Below, in pieces: positions 34,882 through 43,425 of a stretch of DNA of 64,000 nucleotides; positions within the stretch are counted from its first letter, which is position 1; each line of letters opens with the position of its first letter. Both the position numbers and the translations under genes were made by a program. The stretch is from Bacillota bacterium (GTDB taxonomy: Bacteria > Bacillota > Clostridia > Lachnospirales > Lachnospiraceae), in assembly GCA_023407575.1 (NCBI GenBank), contig JAEYLX010000069.1, positions 124,001 to 188,000 on the forward strand, in the 5' to 3' direction. The notes under the pieces were generated by a model that was not told where the DNA came from, did no database searches, and saw only the letters and a program-made list of their open reading frames with translations.

Positions 34882-35410
34882 AACTAAAAAGATAGTTCGT
34901 AATATGTGTATCATCATTATTTTATTGATATTCATAGTAACCCGGTCAGGTCTCTATTTTACTCCATTATCTGCATATGAGAGCTCGGAGAGAGGTATCC
35001 ATTATGGACCGTCAGAGGTGGTACATATTGAGAATTTTAAGAATGGTAAATATATCCTTGGAAAGTATGATAAATGGGTTTCCTGCAATACTGTTAATAA
35101 AAAATGGCTATTCTTTTGGTGGGCAGCGGGTCAACCCGCAGGCTTTGAAAATGATAAGTCAAAAAAGGTTAGCTATACTTGGTCTTCCTCGTATAATGAG
35201 TATAATGATTTTAGAGCATATGGAATAGTTAATGATACAGATATTAAAAAAATAGAAGTCCTGCTTAGTAATGGAGAGGTTCTAACCCAAACTGAATTTT
35301 ACGAGGATTTATTTCTACTTAAATGGAACTCAGATGAAAAAGAAAATATATATTTTAAAGGTATCAGAGGATATGACTCTAACGGTAATATAGTTTTTGA
35401 GGACGAATAA
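34874..35410 (+). CDS. Membrane-anchored extracytoplasmic protein of the PadR operon
   Basis: 178 residues: short basic start MSRTKKIVRNM, one hydrophobic segment (CIIIILLIFIVTRSGLYF), then a ~145-residue extracellular part rich in Tyr and Trp. The segment may be an uncleaved anchor. ATG overlaps the preceding stop by 8 nt and uses the site AGAAGGTG inside that gene, so it is translationally coupled. No family recognised. Third and last gene of the operon; a terminator follows 24 nt later. Confidence 0.75.
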   Translation: MSRTKKIVRNMCIIIILLIFIVTRSGLYFTPLSAYESSERGIHYGPSEVVHIENFKNGKYILGKYDKWVSCNTVNKKWLFFWWAAGQPAGFENDKSKKVSYTWSSSYNEYNDFRAYGIVNDTDIKKIEVLLSNGEVLTQTEFYEDLFLLKWNSDEKENIYFKGIRGYDSNGNIVFEDE

Positions 35411-35434
35411 TAAGTGTTTATCTTATAGGGCGGA

Positions 35435-35487
35435 GCGCAATTCATGAAAAATGGAAATTAAAGTTTTCAGTGGGTTGCGCTATTTTT
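35435..35487 (+). terminator. PadR operon terminator
   Basis: GCGCAA (35435-35440) pairs with TTGCGC (35475-35480), followed by TATTTTTATT. The loop begins TTCATGAAAAAT, as in the duplicated efp terminator. Confidence 0.8.
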
Positions 35488-35673
35488 ATTGTTAGGATAG
35501 ATCTGGTTATATTAATATTATTAGTTGCCCGTGTTATTTGGAAATTGGTAGTAAATATTGGTGATTTATTGTATAATGCATGTATTGCTTTACTTGAGTG
35601 AATCAGTTAGGTTTCGTTTTGCCTGTTAAGGGGATGAACATGAATCTGATTATGATTTGTTAGGAGAATTGAT

Positions 35674-36342
35674 ATGAAGAAAAGATTAATAAAAGTAATA
35701 TTATTAGCGTTTTTTATCCTCTGCTTTAATAATAAGGAGGTATCAGCCGAAAGTATTACAAACAAACCAGAAGATACTATATTAAATACTACTGGAAAAA
35801 AATTAAGCGACTTTATCCCTAAGGACTGGAAATTAATAAGCAAAGTAAAAGGGGATTTAAATAAAGATAAACGAATGGATATTGCGGCTGTGATAGAATA
35901 TACAGGTGAATATAGTGCGAGTGATGAAGAAGAGCTGTCAGGTAAACCAAGGATACTATTTGTGATTTTTAAGGATAAGGCAGGTACTTATAAGTTATCA
36001 GTTCAATCAGCAAATCTAATATTAAGAGCTGGACAAGGCGGAGTTTTTGGAGATCCTTTTGCAGGGATGGTGATTAGTAGAGGTTCTATTGTGGTTTCTT
36101 TGTACGGAGGAAGTTCGTGGAGATGGGGATACACCTATAGATTTAGATATCAAAATAAGGGATGGTATTTAATAGGTGAAACCGAGGAAACACATAATAT
36201 AAATACTGGTGAAACTGAAATAATTGATACAAATTGCTTAACGGGTAAACAGATAACCACAACCAGTGACATTAGTGGAAAAGAAAAGGTTATAACACAT
36301 AATATTGGGAAGAAGAAATTAATAAATTTACTAGACTTTTAA
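35674..36342 (+). CDS. Secreted protein of unknown function
   Basis: 222 residues with a Sec signal peptide (MKKRLIKVILLAFFILCF, probable cleavage after VSA). The mature part contains GDLNKDKRMDIAAVIEY, resembling a DxNxDxxxD calcium-binding loop of FG-GAP-like repeats, and YRFRYQNKGWYLIGE, typical of secreted proteins of this kind in Bacteroidetes and Firmicutes. No anchor. TAGGAGAATTGAT before ATG. Stands alone. Confidence 0.75.
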   Translation: MKKRLIKVILLAFFILCFNNKEVSAESITNKPEDTILNTTGKKLSDFIPKDWKLISKVKGDLNKDKRMDIAAVIEYTGEYSASDEEELSGKPRILFVIFKDKAGTYKLSVQSANLILRAGQGGVFGDPFAGMVISRGSIVVSLYGGSSWRWGYTYRFRYQNKGWYLIGETEETHNINTGETEIIDTNCLTGKQITTTSDISGKEKVITHNIGKKKLINLLDF

Positions 36343-36402
36343 TTTATATAGTATCGAAATTAATTAGTGATTCAATTCTTAAATTCAAAGGAGCAAGTAA
36401 AG

Positions 36403-37488
36403 ATGGACAAACAATACTATATTCAAGTTATTGCCGAGAATTATTTGAAAAATGTAGTAGATGACCCTATATCAATGAAGGTTCATGACAAATTCCTTTA
36501 TGGTCTTGATCTGGAGCAGTTTAAAGAAGGCTTTATTGCTTTGCTTTCTTTCATGCGCCAGCTTTATAGTGATGTTGCAAGTGATCCTGGAAGTTTTAAC
36601 CTGCTTCTAAAAGATAATATTATCTTTGATGCAAAAAATACGGATTATACGAACAGTAATGCAAGCTTACTTCGAATACCACATTTACTTTTTATACTAG
36701 GTGCTAAAGCAGAGCTTCAGCCGGATATGACGTTACGGATTGAGGGTGGTGTTCTTTCATCAGCTGCCAAAGAATTAAAAATTACTGGACTTCCGTTCTT
36801 GCTTAATAAACTTAGTGAATATGGGTTTGAATTTATAGGGCTTGAAAAATCAATTAAAGCAGGTGAGATTATCTCTGTTTCATATCCCGATAATCGAGCT
36901 CTGCTGGTGGCATTAAAGGCTATGGCAGACGCATTACTGGAGATGAATAAGGGAGACATAAGAAAGCAAAAGAATCATTTCTACATGATGCATTATGGGA
37001 TTTTGGAAAGTGAGAAGGTTAAGGAACCAAAACTTACAGTGGAATCAATTTACCATGCTCTTGACATGGTGAGACGTCAAAGTGCTTTCGTGTTACATGA
37101 AAGTGTATCTGGCGTAACAAAGCAAGCGGTGCGTATGGGTGGTTTTATGCGTAACGACTGGTCTTGTGTGTATACAAGCAATAAGAATAAAAAGGTTTTA
37201 ATGAGCCTTCAGGTTAATCATGATGTACTATCTGCTAAATTAAACCTTCAGAATATTGGTCAGTATATGCCAGTGGTGGAACAACAACCAGAAAAGATAC
37301 GCGAGTCAATACGTTCCAATGGATGGGATTGTGGACATTGCAACCCCGGCTGCTCTGGTGGTTTCCCGTTTGAGATGGATGGAAAAGCCTATAACAAGTG
37401 TCGATGTGGAGCGTTTCTATTTTCAGATATAACTTTGGAGGATGTAATAAGCTGTGAAAAGCTATTACGCCAGGAGCTTTTGTATTAA
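36403..37488 (+). CDS. Uncharacterised cytosolic protein with C-terminal Cys cluster
   Basis: 361 residues from the ATG at 36403 (AAAGGAG 9-10 nt upstream). No signal peptide or membrane segment. The first ~300 residues look alpha-helical. Near the end are CGHCNPGCSGG and then CRCGAFLF, six Cys within ~35 residues, which suggests a zinc or Fe-S site. I do not recognise the family. It follows the secreted gene by 60 nt and may be cotranscribed. A long gap follows. Confidence 0.7.
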   Translation: MDKQYYIQVIAENYLKNVVDDPISMKVHDKFLYGLDLEQFKEGFIALLSFMRQLYSDVASDPGSFNLLLKDNIIFDAKNTDYTNSNASLLRIPHLLFILGAKAELQPDMTLRIEGGVLSSAAKELKITGLPFLLNKLSEYGFEFIGLEKSIKAGEIISVSYPDNRALLVALKAMADALLEMNKGDIRKQKNHFYMMHYGILESEKVKEPKLTVESIYHALDMVRRQSAFVLHESVSGVTKQAVRMGGFMRNDWSCVYTSNKNKKVLMSLQVNHDVLSAKLNLQNIGQYMPVVEQQPEKIRESIRSNGWDCGHCNPGCSGGFPFEMDGKAYNKCRCGAFLFSDITLEDVISCEKLLRQELLY

Positions 37489-37786
37489 ATAAGCAGCGAA
37501 TATAACAGCCAATAAGTTGTTTAACTTACAAATATCACTTTAAATCAATTAATATTGAACAATTTCTTTTCTTAAAAATGTTTAAGGTAATTGTCGATGT
37601 GAATACATGCTATTATATAAATACTTGTTACGATATAAATAGTTTTGTACATCATCTATAAAAAATTATGATTGCAGAACAATGTGTTTCTAAAACTATT
37701 TATTTCTAAAACTATTTATTTCTATAACTGAACCAAGACATGAATTAAGTTCTCTGGATAAAATAATCTTATGGGAGAAAAACAGT
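37489..37786. other. AT-rich intergenic gap
   Basis: About 300 nt without a coding frame. The only structure seen is a short 16-bp tandem repeat at 37687-37729. Presumably holds the promoter for the next gene. Confidence 0.5.
37687..37729. repeat. 16-bp tandem repeat, 2.7 copies
   Basis: TTTCTAAAACTATTTA at 37687-37702 and 37703-37718, then a partial third copy TTTCTATAACT. Confidence 0.85.
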
Positions 37787-38785
37787 ATGATTTATAAAAT
37801 ATCCAATAAAAATATAGTGATAAAAGATTTAGAGCGGGATAAGGAATATACCATTGATATAACCAGATTTAGTGAAGTTACCTCTATTGTAGCGGACAGT
37901 TCAGGTGAGTATATAGCAATTATAGGGTCAAAAGAATCCGATAAAGATGCTTCAATATTCATTCATAAGCTAGGGAGCACAGAGTTTAATAAAATACATA
38001 CCGGTAAAGTTTATGACCTGATATGGTTTAAGGATAAATCAAAGATACTTTTTCATAATGGAACAACGATTTGCATAATTCAAAGAGATGGTTCTGATTT
38101 TCAAAAATTAATTAAGATTAGTAGGGTTAATTATGCTCCAATTATGTTAGCACTTAGTCCTGATGAAACTAAAGTTTCTTATATCAAGTGGAAAAACGAT
38201 AATAAAAAATTAATTCTATTTGATCTAATTAATAAAGAAGAACGTGGGTTGTCTATATCGTGTTATGATTATGACTGGGTAGACGACCAGACGATAATCT
38301 ATGATATGAATAACAGTATTAAATTTTATGATCTTATCTTAAATAAATCAAAAACACAATTTAAAGATGTTAGTTCATTAAGAAAAGTTGAAGGCTATAG
38401 TAAGGTATGTAGCAGTGTAGAAATAATTCTAAAGTCAGAGCAGCCTCATAATAATGTGGGGAGGCCACGATATAGGAACAATAAGATTTACTTTGAAATC
38501 TTTGCAGCCACGGACCACAATAAGGTCATTGCAATATTATCAGTTAACAGAGACCTAACTAATTTACACTTACATTTTGTGTCAGAGCAAGGATTGATAT
38601 TCGATTACGATATTATAACCGAGGAGGTTATAGCTGTTAATATTACTAGAAATGCTTTGAAGAATGAAACAATTCAAAGCGGTTTAAGGTACTATAAAAA
38701 TCTTAATGAAATTAACTATAATGGTTTTTTTCCATTACCGTGTTCAAAGATACCAACGAGAATGGATCATATTATAATTAACTAG
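37787..38785 (+). CDS. Predicted beta-propeller protein
   Basis: 332 residues, no signal peptide. Repeating ~40-residue units of beta strands with Trp/Tyr-Asp turns (SSGEYIAIIGSKES, VYDLIWFKDKSKILF, LALSPDETKVSYIKW, YDYDWVDDQTIIYD) resemble WD40/TolB-type propeller blades. A cytosolic interaction scaffold is the simplest reading, but no partner is evident. ATG after TGGGAGAAAAACAGT. Followed by a GNAT gene 57 nt later. Confidence 0.65.
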   Translation: MIYKISNKNIVIKDLERDKEYTIDITRFSEVTSIVADSSGEYIAIIGSKESDKDASIFIHKLGSTEFNKIHTGKVYDLIWFKDKSKILFHNGTTICIIQRDGSDFQKLIKISRVNYAPIMLALSPDETKVSYIKWKNDNKKLILFDLINKEERGLSISCYDYDWVDDQTIIYDMNNSIKFYDLILNKSKTQFKDVSSLRKVEGYSKVCSSVEIILKSEQPHNNVGRPRYRNNKIYFEIFAATDHNKVIAILSVNRDLTNLHLHFVSEQGLIFDYDIITEEVIAVNITRNALKNETIQSGLRYYKNLNEINYNGFFPLPCSKIPTRMDHIIIN

Positions 38786-38842
38786 AGTTGCATTCTTGTT
38801 TTTAGACACGTAACTATTACAAATGAAGAGGGGAACGGGATT

Positions 38843-39412
38843 ATGATTACAATCAAAGAATTATGGGATCAAGATATGTTAGAAGCAATGAGACTTAAAG
38901 CTCTTTGTTGGCCAGAGGAAGTTGCAGGGATGACGGATGAGAAATTAAATGTTGAGAGAGAGTATTCTTTTTGGACTAATTGGATGCATCAAGGACTTGA
39001 GAATAATGATGTGAGAGTATTAATTGGTGCCTTCGAAAATGGCAAAATGCTTGGAGTAGCTTTTGCAAGTTATGCGGAAACAGAAGATGCGGATACTGGA
39101 ATTGAGCTAAATGGATTATGGGTTTACCCCGAAATGAGAGGGAGAGGAATCTCCTTAATGCTAATATTGAAAATTCTAAATTATTATGAAAACTTCGATC
39201 AAAAAGAGATGGTTATTTATAACTATCATAATTCGTCTTCTAATTCCTTCTATAGAAAATTAGGTGCGGAAGTGTTCAGAACAGAGTTTCAGATGAAAGA
39301 AAAAATTCCGACTGACGTTTTTAAATGTGATATTACTAAAATGAAAGAGCACATTAGTAAGACTGTGGCTAAGTATGAGACGTCAGTTAACGAATTTACA
39401 AATAGCCTATAA
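38843..39412 (+). CDS. GNAT acetyltransferase
   Basis: 189 residues. The acetyl-CoA binding region is LNGLWVYPEMRGRGISLMLILKIL (motif A with RGRG), followed by NYHNSSSNSFYRKLGAEV (motif B). Substrate unknown. AGAGGGGAACGGGATT before ATG. Its last 38 nt overlap the next, out-of-phase GNAT gene. Confidence 0.87.
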   Translation: MITIKELWDQDMLEAMRLKALCWPEEVAGMTDEKLNVEREYSFWTNWMHQGLENNDVRVLIGAFENGKMLGVAFASYAETEDADTGIELNGLWVYPEMRGRGISLMLILKILNYYENFDQKEMVIYNYHNSSSNSFYRKLGAEVFRTEFQMKEKIPTDVFKCDITKMKEHISKTVAKYETSVNEFTNSL

Positions 39413-39767
39413 ACAATCCATTAATGAGGATATCCCAGACCAGCTGGAATTTGAACGGTTGCAAAAAGCTATAAGTTACGGTCAAATAGAATTCTTCGTT
39501 GTTGAAGAAAAGAATATCCTGATAGCAATGTGCTCAATTAGTAAAACTTTTTCTACTTTTAATTATCGGGCAAGTGGGGTATTTGAAGATTTTTATGTCT
39601 TGCCTGAGTACAGGCATCAAGGAATAGCGAAAAGACTTGTGAAGTATGTATATGACAATAGTGAGATTACATCTTTGACAGTTGGTTGCGCCAATTGTGA
39701 TATGGAGATGTATAAGGCCTTGGGTTTTCGTATACAGCTAGGGAACCTTTTGTCATATGATAATTAG
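39375..39767 (+). CDS. Short GNAT acetyltransferase overlapping the previous one
   Basis: 130 residues, +1 phase relative to the preceding gene. Motif A is FEDFYVLPEYRHQGIAKRLVKYVY; the end GCANCDMEMYKALGFR fits motif B. The N-terminus begins abruptly (MRRQLTNLQIAYKQSINED), where a full GNAT domain would have another strand; no ribosome site is evident. Either it is translated by coupling to the upstream gene, or the pair arose from a fused/frameshifted arrangement. Confidence 0.75.
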   Translation: MRRQLTNLQIAYKQSINEDIPDQLEFERLQKAISYGQIEFFVVEEKNILIAMCSISKTFSTFNYRASGVFEDFYVLPEYRHQGIAKRLVKYVYDNSEITSLTVGCANCDMEMYKALGFRIQLGNLLSYDN

Positions 39768-39835
39768 TGGAAAAAATTAAAATATTAGAAAAAGAAAGAA
39801 TTAGATAGTAGTAAAGAGGGTTGAGGGGTGGATAA

Positions 39836-40669
39836 ATGTTAGAAAAAATATCGGACAGAGTTTATTATATGATGAACCAGGATGAAACTGATCGTCCAGT
39901 TTTGGGAGTTGTTGTAGGTAATAACAGTTGTCTTGTGATTGATGCAGGAAATTCACCAAAGCATGCAAGGGAGTTTCAAGAAGAGTTAAAGGCTATGGGG
40001 TTACCACCCGTTAAATATTTAGCACTAACGCATTATCATTGGGATCATACTTTGGGACTAAGTGATTGGAATGCTATATCAATTGCTAATCATAAAACAA
40101 TTAGCTGCATGGAACAGTACCGTCAGATTAAATATGATAATGATTCCTTAAGGCTGGCTTTAGAAGAAGGAGTACTTAATGAATTCGCAATTAAGTGTAT
40201 CAAATCAGAAATTGATGACAGGGATAAGTTCAAAATCAGAAATATAGAGGTTGGTTATACAGATGGTTTGAGGATTGATTTGGGTGAAATTACTTGTGAA
40301 ATAAATCATATTATTAGCCCACATACAGATGATTCAACAATCATTTATATTCCCGAAGAAAAAACTCTCTTTCTAGGGGATTGCATCTATGGGTGTACTA
40401 AAAATGGAAGTAATTATTTTGATAAAGAAAAACTATTTCCTATGATTGATATTATCGAACAATACCAGGCTGACTACTTTTTGTGTTCACATGAATCCAT
40501 GTGTACGAAAGAAGAAATGGTTTCATATTTTCAACAATTACGAACAGCTGATGATATAGCAAGTAAGTCTAAGGATTTGAGTGAGGCGAAGCTAGAGTAT
40601 AAAAATCGTTTCAAGCAAGAGCTTACCGGGGATATGCTGTTCTATATAAAAAGCTTCGGATTAGATTGA
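39836..40669 (+). CDS. Metallo-beta-lactamase-fold hydrolase
   Basis: 277 residues. The metal-binding motif THYHWDHTLG (HxHxDH) and later ligands SPHTDDSTIIYIPEEKTLFLGDCIYG and CSHESM complete the family site. No signal peptide. The enzyme class covers thioesterases, lactonases and nucleases; the substrate cannot be told. ATG after GAGGGGTGGATAA. Starts 68 nt after the GNAT pair and precedes an AraC-type regulator. Confidence 0.88.
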   Translation: MLEKISDRVYYMMNQDETDRPVLGVVVGNNSCLVIDAGNSPKHAREFQEELKAMGLPPVKYLALTHYHWDHTLGLSDWNAISIANHKTISCMEQYRQIKYDNDSLRLALEEGVLNEFAIKCIKSEIDDRDKFKIRNIEVGYTDGLRIDLGEITCEINHIISPHTDDSTIIYIPEEKTLFLGDCIYGCTKNGSNYFDKEKLFPMIDIIEQYQADYFLCSHESMCTKEEMVSYFQQLRTADDIASKSKDLSEAKLEYKNRFKQELTGDMLFYIKSFGLD

Positions 40670-40783
40670 AATTGCAAAATGTACATATGGTTCCTCAGGT
40701 GATCAATGATTTACATTATAGCAATACCAGTCAAGAAATTATTGTTGCTATAGGGTATTCTGTATTTATCGGAGGAAAACGAA

Positions 40784-41689
40784 ATGAACGGAGCAGAATC
40801 AGCTTATGTAGTACAAAAAATTCAGGATTACATCGAACACAATATACTTAAGAATATCACACTGAAGCAATTATCCAATGTGGCGGGATATTCACCTTGG
40901 TATTTATCAAGAATTTTTAAAGAAGTTACAGGTAAAACACTTTATGAGTATATACGTTCAAGAAGACTGACGATGGCTGCACTGGTTTTGAGAGAAGGGA
41001 ACAAAAAAGTGATAGACGTCGCACTTGATTTTGTTTTCGACAGCCAAGAGGGTTTTACAAGAGCATTTTCCAAGGAATTTGGAATTGCACCAGGCAAGTA
41101 TAAGACTAAGACTCCGCCTATTAAGTTGTTTCTGCCCGAAAAAGCCTATGTTTCCTACCGATGGATTCAAAGTGTTAAACATGTGGAAGAGAGGATGAAG
41201 GATATGGCGAAAACAATCTTTGTACAAATCATTGAGAGATCGGAAAGAAAGTGTTTATTGAAAAGAGCTGTAGAGGCAGCAGACTATTTTGCATACTGTG
41301 AGGAAGTAGGTTGTGATGTTTGGAGTGTGCTAACGAGTGTGAAGGAAGCACTTTATGAGCCTATAGGAATGTGGATGCCTCCTAATTTAAAGCCAGAGAA
41401 CACTTCGACCTATATTCAAGGAGTTGAGCTTCCTTTGGACTATGACAAAGCGGTTCCTGATGGTTATGAATTAGTTGTTCTCCCACCCTGTACAATGATG
41501 GTTTTTCAAGGAGAGCCTTATAATGATGAAGAGTATTCAAATGCGGTAACAGGTGTATGGGATCATATCGACAAGTTTAATCCAGAGATTTATGGGTATA
41601 AGTGGGCACCTGAACAAGGACCTCGGTTCCAATTAGCTCCTATGGGATATAGAGGTTATATTGAGGCAAGACCTGTAGTGAAATGTTAA
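40784..41689 (+). CDS. AraC-family regulator with C-terminal effector domain
   Basis: 301 residues. An N-terminal AraC double helix-turn-helix (YVVQKIQDYIEHNILKNITLKQLSNVAGYSP..., ending FSKEFGIAPGKYKTK) joins, through a linker, a ~170-residue GyrI/AraC_E_bind-like domain containing VELPLDYDKAVPDGYELVVLPPCTMMVFQGEPY. Same architecture as the regulator at 30084 but not closely similar. GGAGGAAAACGAA before ATG. Followed by a good terminator. Confidence 0.9.
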   Translation: MNGAESAYVVQKIQDYIEHNILKNITLKQLSNVAGYSPWYLSRIFKEVTGKTLYEYIRSRRLTMAALVLREGNKKVIDVALDFVFDSQEGFTRAFSKEFGIAPGKYKTKTPPIKLFLPEKAYVSYRWIQSVKHVEERMKDMAKTIFVQIIERSERKCLLKRAVEAADYFAYCEEVGCDVWSVLTSVKEALYEPIGMWMPPNLKPENTSTYIQGVELPLDYDKAVPDGYELVVLPPCTMMVFQGEPYNDEEYSNAVTGVWDHIDKFNPEIYGYKWAPEQGPRFQLAPMGYRGYIEARPVVKC

Positions 41690-41706
41690 AAGCATAAGCT
41701 GGGAGG

Positions 41707-41776
41707 AAAGCGGTTTTCACATGAAGTTAGAATACTTTAAGATAAGTATTCAATCGTAGGATAACCGCTTTTTTAA
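41707..41776 (+). terminator. Terminator after the second AraC regulator
   Basis: AAAGCGGTT (41707-41715) pairs with AACCGCTTT (41763-41771). The inner stem GAATACTT/AAGTATTC strengthens it. A six-T run follows. Confidence 0.88.
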
Positions 41777-41823
41777 TAGTTTTCGAATTATTTAAAAAGT
41801 TTTTCTTCGCAATATAGGTATTG

Positions 41824-42039
41824 CTAAATTTCTATAGATTGGTTATTAGGCAATAGTTTTTTATAGTAGGAATATCGCCAATTAAAAAACGAAATCCCTA
41901 TAGAAATTAAAAAAATTGCTAACCCAAGAACCATAAAAATAAATGTCATAGTACCAAAACAATTAATCGCTATTATTAAACATAAAATAGATAAAATTTG
42001 TGTAATAATGCCTGCAACTTGTGCTCGAGTCGCTTTCAT
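41824..42039 (-). CDS. Small two-span membrane protein
   Basis: 71 residues with two hydrophobic segments (IITQILSILCLIIAINCF and FIFMVLGLAIFLISIGISFF) and a basic C-terminus. The ATG at 42039 is preceded by a strong site AGGAGGGGAAGTT, so this is a real gene and not antisense noise. Family unknown. Minus strand, between the AraC gene's terminator and a 350-nt gap. Confidence 0.8.
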   Translation of the reverse strand: MKATRAQVAGIITQILSILCLIIAINCFGTMTFIFMVLGLAIFLISIGISFFNWRYSYYKKLLPNNQSIEI

Positions 42040-42391
42040 AACTTCCCCTCCTGATAAAGATACCGGACTTAATTTGAGAATTATTTCAATTTGTCCGACT
42101 TATTTCAAATCAATATTTTCCCTTATACTTAATAATCGTTTTAAATTATATTTCTCCTACAACTTTTTTGGGTTAATTTACTAAAATTATGTAAATTATT
42201 AGTTCGAGATTTAATTAATCTCATTCAGTAAGTTTCTATTATACAGTTTTAGCTCAAGTGAGAGCACAATAAAATATTTATATTAATGTGAAAAGTAGTA
42301 TATTTACATTAAGTGTATAATAATGGTAAAGTTAATTTTGTAAGGAACTATAATTAATAAATAAGATTATATAATATATGGGGGAATGGAT
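42040..42391. other. Divergent intergenic region
   Basis: AT-rich 352-nt gap between divergent small membrane-protein genes, with no coding frame seen. Must hold promoters for both. Confidence 0.5.
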
Positions 42392-42841
42392 ATGAGAATA
42401 AAAGAAGCGAGAAAATATGTAATTTGTCTTATCATACTTAGCATACTTATATTTGCTAGAGAATATTTTTCAAATCAATATGAGGAGTATCATTACGGTT
42501 ATGTGGTTAATAAAATGTTTTATTATGAAGTTTTATGTTTATTAACGTCAGTTAGTATTGGGCTAATACTTGGTTCTAAGGTTTTTTTAAGAGAGTTTAA
42601 GTTACCTGGCAGATGGAAAGTTAATGTCCTAAAACTGCTTATATTAGGAGTACCATCGTTTTACTTCTCAATAATAATATTATTATTGAATACTCGTAAC
42701 CTAGCCATATTTAAATTAATTGAAGCTCCAATAAGTTTCGCAAACTATTCCTTAGGATATGTAACTATATTTCAAATTATATTTGGTTATGTGATTGCTA
42801 CGAGTTTTTATAAAGTAAGGGATACGGAAGGTACACAATAA
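42392..42841 (+). CDS. Predicted four-span membrane protein
   Basis: 149 residues with four likely transmembrane segments (VICLIILSILIFAREYF; YYEVLCLLTSVSIGLILG; LLILGVPSFYFSIIILLL; LGYVTIFQIIFGYVIATSF). The start ATG at 42392 is ~6 nt after GGGGGA; an in-frame ATG at 42386 is too close. No family recognised. Confidence 0.75.
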   Translation: MRIKEARKYVICLIILSILIFAREYFSNQYEEYHYGYVVNKMFYYEVLCLLTSVSIGLILGSKVFLREFKLPGRWKVNVLKLLILGVPSFYFSIIILLLNTRNLAIFKLIEAPISFANYSLGYVTIFQIIFGYVIATSFYKVRDTEGTQ

Positions 42842-42902
42842 ATCTATTACATAACGTAACTTATGCGGTACTTTAAACAACAACATGCTTAGGAGGATTA
42901 AA

Positions 42903-43292
42903 ATGAGGCCATTTATTAAGCTTCAAAGTGTAGTTTTAGACTGTAAGCAACCAGCGGAGCTTGCTAATTTTTATATGAATCTGCTGGGAGGAGAGATTAC
43001 CTATGATATTGGAGTGTATGTAGCAGTAGCTATTCCAGGGGAGAAGGTTTGCATTTCTTGCCAAATGGAAGAAGACTATGTTCCACCCTTATGGCCTGAC
43101 ACACCTAGTGACCAGATGAAAATGGAGCACCTGGATTTTGATGTAACCAATATGGAAGAGGCTGTTCAATTTGCGTTATCTTTAGGAGCCACGAAACCGG
43201 AGATTCAATATTGGCAACCGAAATACGGCTCACAATGGGTTACACTTTTGGATCCGGCTGGACATCCTTTTTGCTTTTGCCTCCATGAGTGA
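42903..43292 (+). CDS. VOC (glyoxalase/dioxygenase-like) family protein
   Basis: 129 residues of a single VOC domain. LQSVVLDCKQPAELANFYMNLLGG and MEHLDFDVTNMEEAVQFALSLGA are the paired beta-alpha-beta signatures, and VTLLDPAGHPFCF the end. Includes metal-ligand-like His/Glu positions. Could be an isomerase, dioxygenase or antibiotic-binding protein. ATG at 42903 after TTAGGAGGATTAAA. Confidence 0.87.
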   Translation: MRPFIKLQSVVLDCKQPAELANFYMNLLGGEITYDIGVYVAVAIPGEKVCISCQMEEDYVPPLWPDTPSDQMKMEHLDFDVTNMEEAVQFALSLGATKPEIQYWQPKYGSQWVTLLDPAGHPFCFCLHE

Positions 43293-43425
43293 TTACAGTA
43301 ACTTTAATTATTTGAAGAAATAGATTGTGATAAAAAAGAAATAAATATTGAAGCTGTGGTATAAAACAATTATACTTTATTCATAATTAAATAAACATTA
43401 GCCACAACGTAGAGGATTAATAAGT

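Noticed and set aside
29759..35487. GCGCAA/TTGCGC repeats as integron attC sites
   Set aside because: No integron integrase, no conserved attC core GTTRRRY layout, and each has a T-run, so they are terminators.
40666..40851. 61-residue frame between the metallo-beta-lactamase-fold and AraC genes
   Set aside because: No ribosome site, overlaps the AraC start, and no recognisable product.
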